Origin: an uncultured Clostridium sp. | GTDB lineage: Bacteria > Bacillota > Clostridia > TANB77 > CAG-508 | Assembly (NCBI GenBank): GCA_900554175.1 | Contig: USGK01000003.1 | Location: 1 to 64,000, forward strand | Length of the DNA stretch: 64,000 bases | Reading direction: 5' to 3' | Shown here: one piece after another, positions 62,294 to 64,000 of the stretch | Numbering within the stretch: the stretch's first letter is position 1 | Layout of the letters: each line of letters opens with the position of its first letter | Notes under the pieces: generated by a model | What the model was told of the DNA's origin: nothing | The model's input: the letters and a program-made list of their open reading frames with translations, nothing else | The model's database searches: none | Made by a program: the position numbers and the translations under genes

Positions 62294-64000
62294 TTAAGAT
62301 ATACTTGACATAGAGCTTGACATACTTGTAAGACCTATGTAAACTAATGGCACAATTAAGTACCCAACAAACATACAAACCATTGGTGCGAAACCTAAGA
62401 TTTTTCCATACAATGATTTTCTAGATATTAATTTTTCATTGGTTTGTTTTCTTTTATCTTGGTAATATGTTCTTTCTGAATCTAACTCATCGAAAGCTTC
62501 TCTGATTGGAATCTTTTCAACTGCTGCTTGCAAACTTTCTACAATTCTTATAAATAGTTGGTAATTTGTATCATTTTTTAAAACCTCTAGTGCTTCCCAT
62601 GCTCCTGCTTCATAGTTGTTTACGCACCTTGCAATTGGCTCTCTAAATATGTTTGAATATCTTTCAAGCCACTCTAAAATAATTTCAACATTAACCCTTT
62701 CTATTCTCATAAGCATAAGTATTATTGTTTGGAATTGCATTACTTCATCTTCCATTTCCATTTGGCGTAATTTTAATTGGAACATCATTATCCAAATTGG
62801 TGACATATATCCCAAACACATTGTTATACATGCAAATAAGATTTCATACCAAGCTAATACTTCAGCATTTATAATTTGTAACTTATCATAAATTTTATCT
62901 GTTGCTTTCTTTATATCGTCATCTTTTGCTCCCGCATATTCATTTGATTTTACTAATGCTGATTGAATTTTTTCTTTTGTAATATCTTTTTTTCCTTTAA
63001 ACTTGTCTAAAAACACATTTTGCCTTGCAGTTTCTTCTTCTGCTGTTTTTTGTTCTTTATCAGATAAACCTCCGCAGTAAATCATAGTCTGCGGTTGGTT
63101 CTGTATAAACCCAATTTATTGATATTCTATGTAATTCAAATGCTAAAAATATTGTAATCACAAACAATAATATTGCAAGTGCAATCCTGTTTACATATAG
63201 CCACTCCATTTTAAGTTTTGATGCCGTATCTTTTTGTAATTTTTGAACTTTTAAATATTCTTTTGTTCCTTTTTTAGGTATAAATAAATCGACAATTCTC
63301 TTGCAAATTGGATTTTTATATACTTTTGCTTGCCATGGATTTTCAATATTTTTTGTTTGCTTATCTGTTGAACCATTATCTTTTAATTTTCTCAAAAGAA
63401 TATAACAAACTATTGTTAAAATTATAACTCCAAGTTGAATTACCATTCCCGGTTTTCCATTGTAAAAGCTTTGAGTGAATGTAAAGTTTTTTATACACCA
63501 ACTCTTAAGTGGTTCTAGACCAAGAACTGGAACTATTGAAATCAAAGATAAACTTTGGAATACATAGTCCAATTTTTCACGTTTTAATATTTCAATTTGC
63601 ATTTCTTCTGTTATATTGTTTACATTTTGTAAATACAAAGATGATTTATCTATCTTTCTATCACCAAATTCTTTTGTTAAATATGAAATTCCAGCAAATT
63701 CTTTCAAATAGCTATTTGGAGCAATATCATAATATTTCTCAAGTTCAGTTTCAGGGTCATTTGATATTAAAATTTCATAAATTTTTTCACCTTGTCTTGA
63801 TATATTTTTTTCATCATCCTGTGATATCTGATAAATTGCTTCTTCAACCATGTTGTACTCATGATATGCGTGTCTTATTTCCGCAAAAAAATCTAATTGT
63901 TCTTTCAATAAGTTTGTATCCATCTTATTTACTTGTCCATCTATTACTGTATCTATCATAAATATTTCAAATATCAAAAGTATTGACATTAATAAATAAT
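62294..64000 (-). CDS. TadB/TadC-like (T2SSF) membrane platform protein, frame broken at a CGG codon; 5' end beyond the window
   Basis: The frame is open to the window edge, so the N-terminus is missing; the first ATG inside is at 63989. Two halves: an N-terminal part with membrane helices near residues 140-195 and 265-285, and a C-terminal TadC-like part (WYEILFACITMCLGYMSPIW, EVMQFQTIILMLMRIERVNV, LYGKILGFAPMVCMFVGYLI). The first half ends YDLLRRFI at 63060. A +1 shift at CGG 63072-63074 gives YDLL-G-GLSDKEQKTAEEE and joins both, at least 564 residues. The only ATG for a separate second gene (63085) lacks a ribosome binding site, which favours one protein. Confidence 0.7.
63072..63074 (-). 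other. CGG +1 frameshift site in the TadB/C-like gene
   Basis: CGG preceded by CTG and followed by A. Skipping C reads GGA and enters the frame GLSDKEQKTA. The zero frame stops three codons later. The downstream ORF has no ribosome binding site of its own. Confidence 0.75.

Noticed and set aside
62294..63085. Separate tadC gene starting at the ATG at 63085
   Set aside because: No ribosome binding site, and the start would lie inside the preceding frame 11 bases before the CGG. The shifted fusion explains it better.
155..63989. The eight frame breaks as sequencing or assembly errors
   Set aside because: Errors would fall mostly in the many long A/T runs and in any phase. All eight are an extra C before GG exactly on a codon boundary, and no other frame break is seen. 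Read mapping would still be the final proof.
155..63989. CGG reassigned to another amino acid or to stop, without a shift
   Set aside because: Reading CGG as any amino acid leaves the next codons out of frame and soon reaches a stop. Only a +1 move restores homology.
155..63989. Classical P-site slippage (prfB-like) at these sites
   Set aside because: The preceding codons (GAA, TTA, AAG, ATA, TGC, CTG) cannot all re-pair one base downstream, and no common Shine-Dalgarno-like stimulator is visible.
1..64000. tRNA, rRNA, CRISPR arrays and riboswitches
   Set aside because: I looked for T-loop GGTTCRA motifs, spaced direct repeats and conserved aptamer-like leaders and found none I could support.

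Overview
The window is about 64 kb of very AT-rich DNA from a monoderm, endospore-forming member of the Bacillota, most likely an uncultured member of the Clostridia. The evidence is the spoIIA operon with sigF, spoIID, the spoVAC-AD-AE operon, the DivIB/DUF881/Sbp/FtsA/FtsZ division cluster, SepF, DivIVA, MreB, RemA and a Dlt-like surface-acylation operon. Coding is almost entirely on the minus strand. The plus-strand exceptions are a RelA/SpoT-like gene (10383-11375), spoVA (25083-27036) and two small genes (48619-49099). I saw no tRNA, rRNA, CRISPR or insertion sequence.

Layout by region. 155-2872: spoIID and spoIIAA-spoIIAB-sigF. 2989-3887: a PflX-like radical SAM protein. 3983-5077: remA-rpoZ-gmk. 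5157-10226: thyX, mtaB, an aluminium-resistance/YnbB-type PLP protein and a U32 tRNA-hydroxylation protein. 10383-11375: the RelA/SpoT-like gene, probably acquired. 11445-15050: a TrmR-like methyltransferase, typA and a ROK kinase. 15189-24827: a type IV pilus operon (pilM-N fusion, pilO, a pilP-like gene, pilins, prepilin peptidase, pilB, pilT, pilC). 25083-27036: spoVA. 27119-32806: division cluster. 32950-41942: scpB, rimO, a beta-CASP nuclease, a coiled-coil protein, ftsK/spoIIIE, another coiled-coil protein and rsmD. 42117-48308: divIVA, sepF, an HlyD-like protein, miaA, a membrane protein and mutL. 48619-49099: two small genes. 49157-53668: Dlt-like operon. 53869-54879: mreB. 55027-55959: an Rpn-family protein. 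56280-64000: an unusual Tad-like cluster with many short proteins that start with MEN.

The most striking result concerns the genetic code. Six genes (spoIID, sigF, the pflX-like gene, mtaB, spoVAD and the tadB/C-like gene) have their reading frame broken at eight points. At every one of the eight, the in-frame codon at the break is CGG. Skipping its first C (a +1 shift onto the overlapping GGN glycine codon) restores the homologous frame. In all other apparently native genes I found no in-frame CGG, although more than 80 out-of-phase CGG triplets occur with no frame change. The only gene using CGG as an ordinary sense codon is the RelA/SpoT-like gene (three times), whose codon use differs from its neighbours. 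This points to CGG being unassigned or starved in this organism and acting as a +1 frameshift signal, or to CGGN being read as a four-base codon.

A second system-level signal is a set of TGTWAH half-sites phased at 11 bp, the WalR/PhoP-type response-regulator arrangement. They lie at or just upstream of the -35 regions of ftsA, mreB, sepF, rsmD and the type IV pilus operon, which suggests one envelope-stress or growth regulator controls division, shape and pili together.
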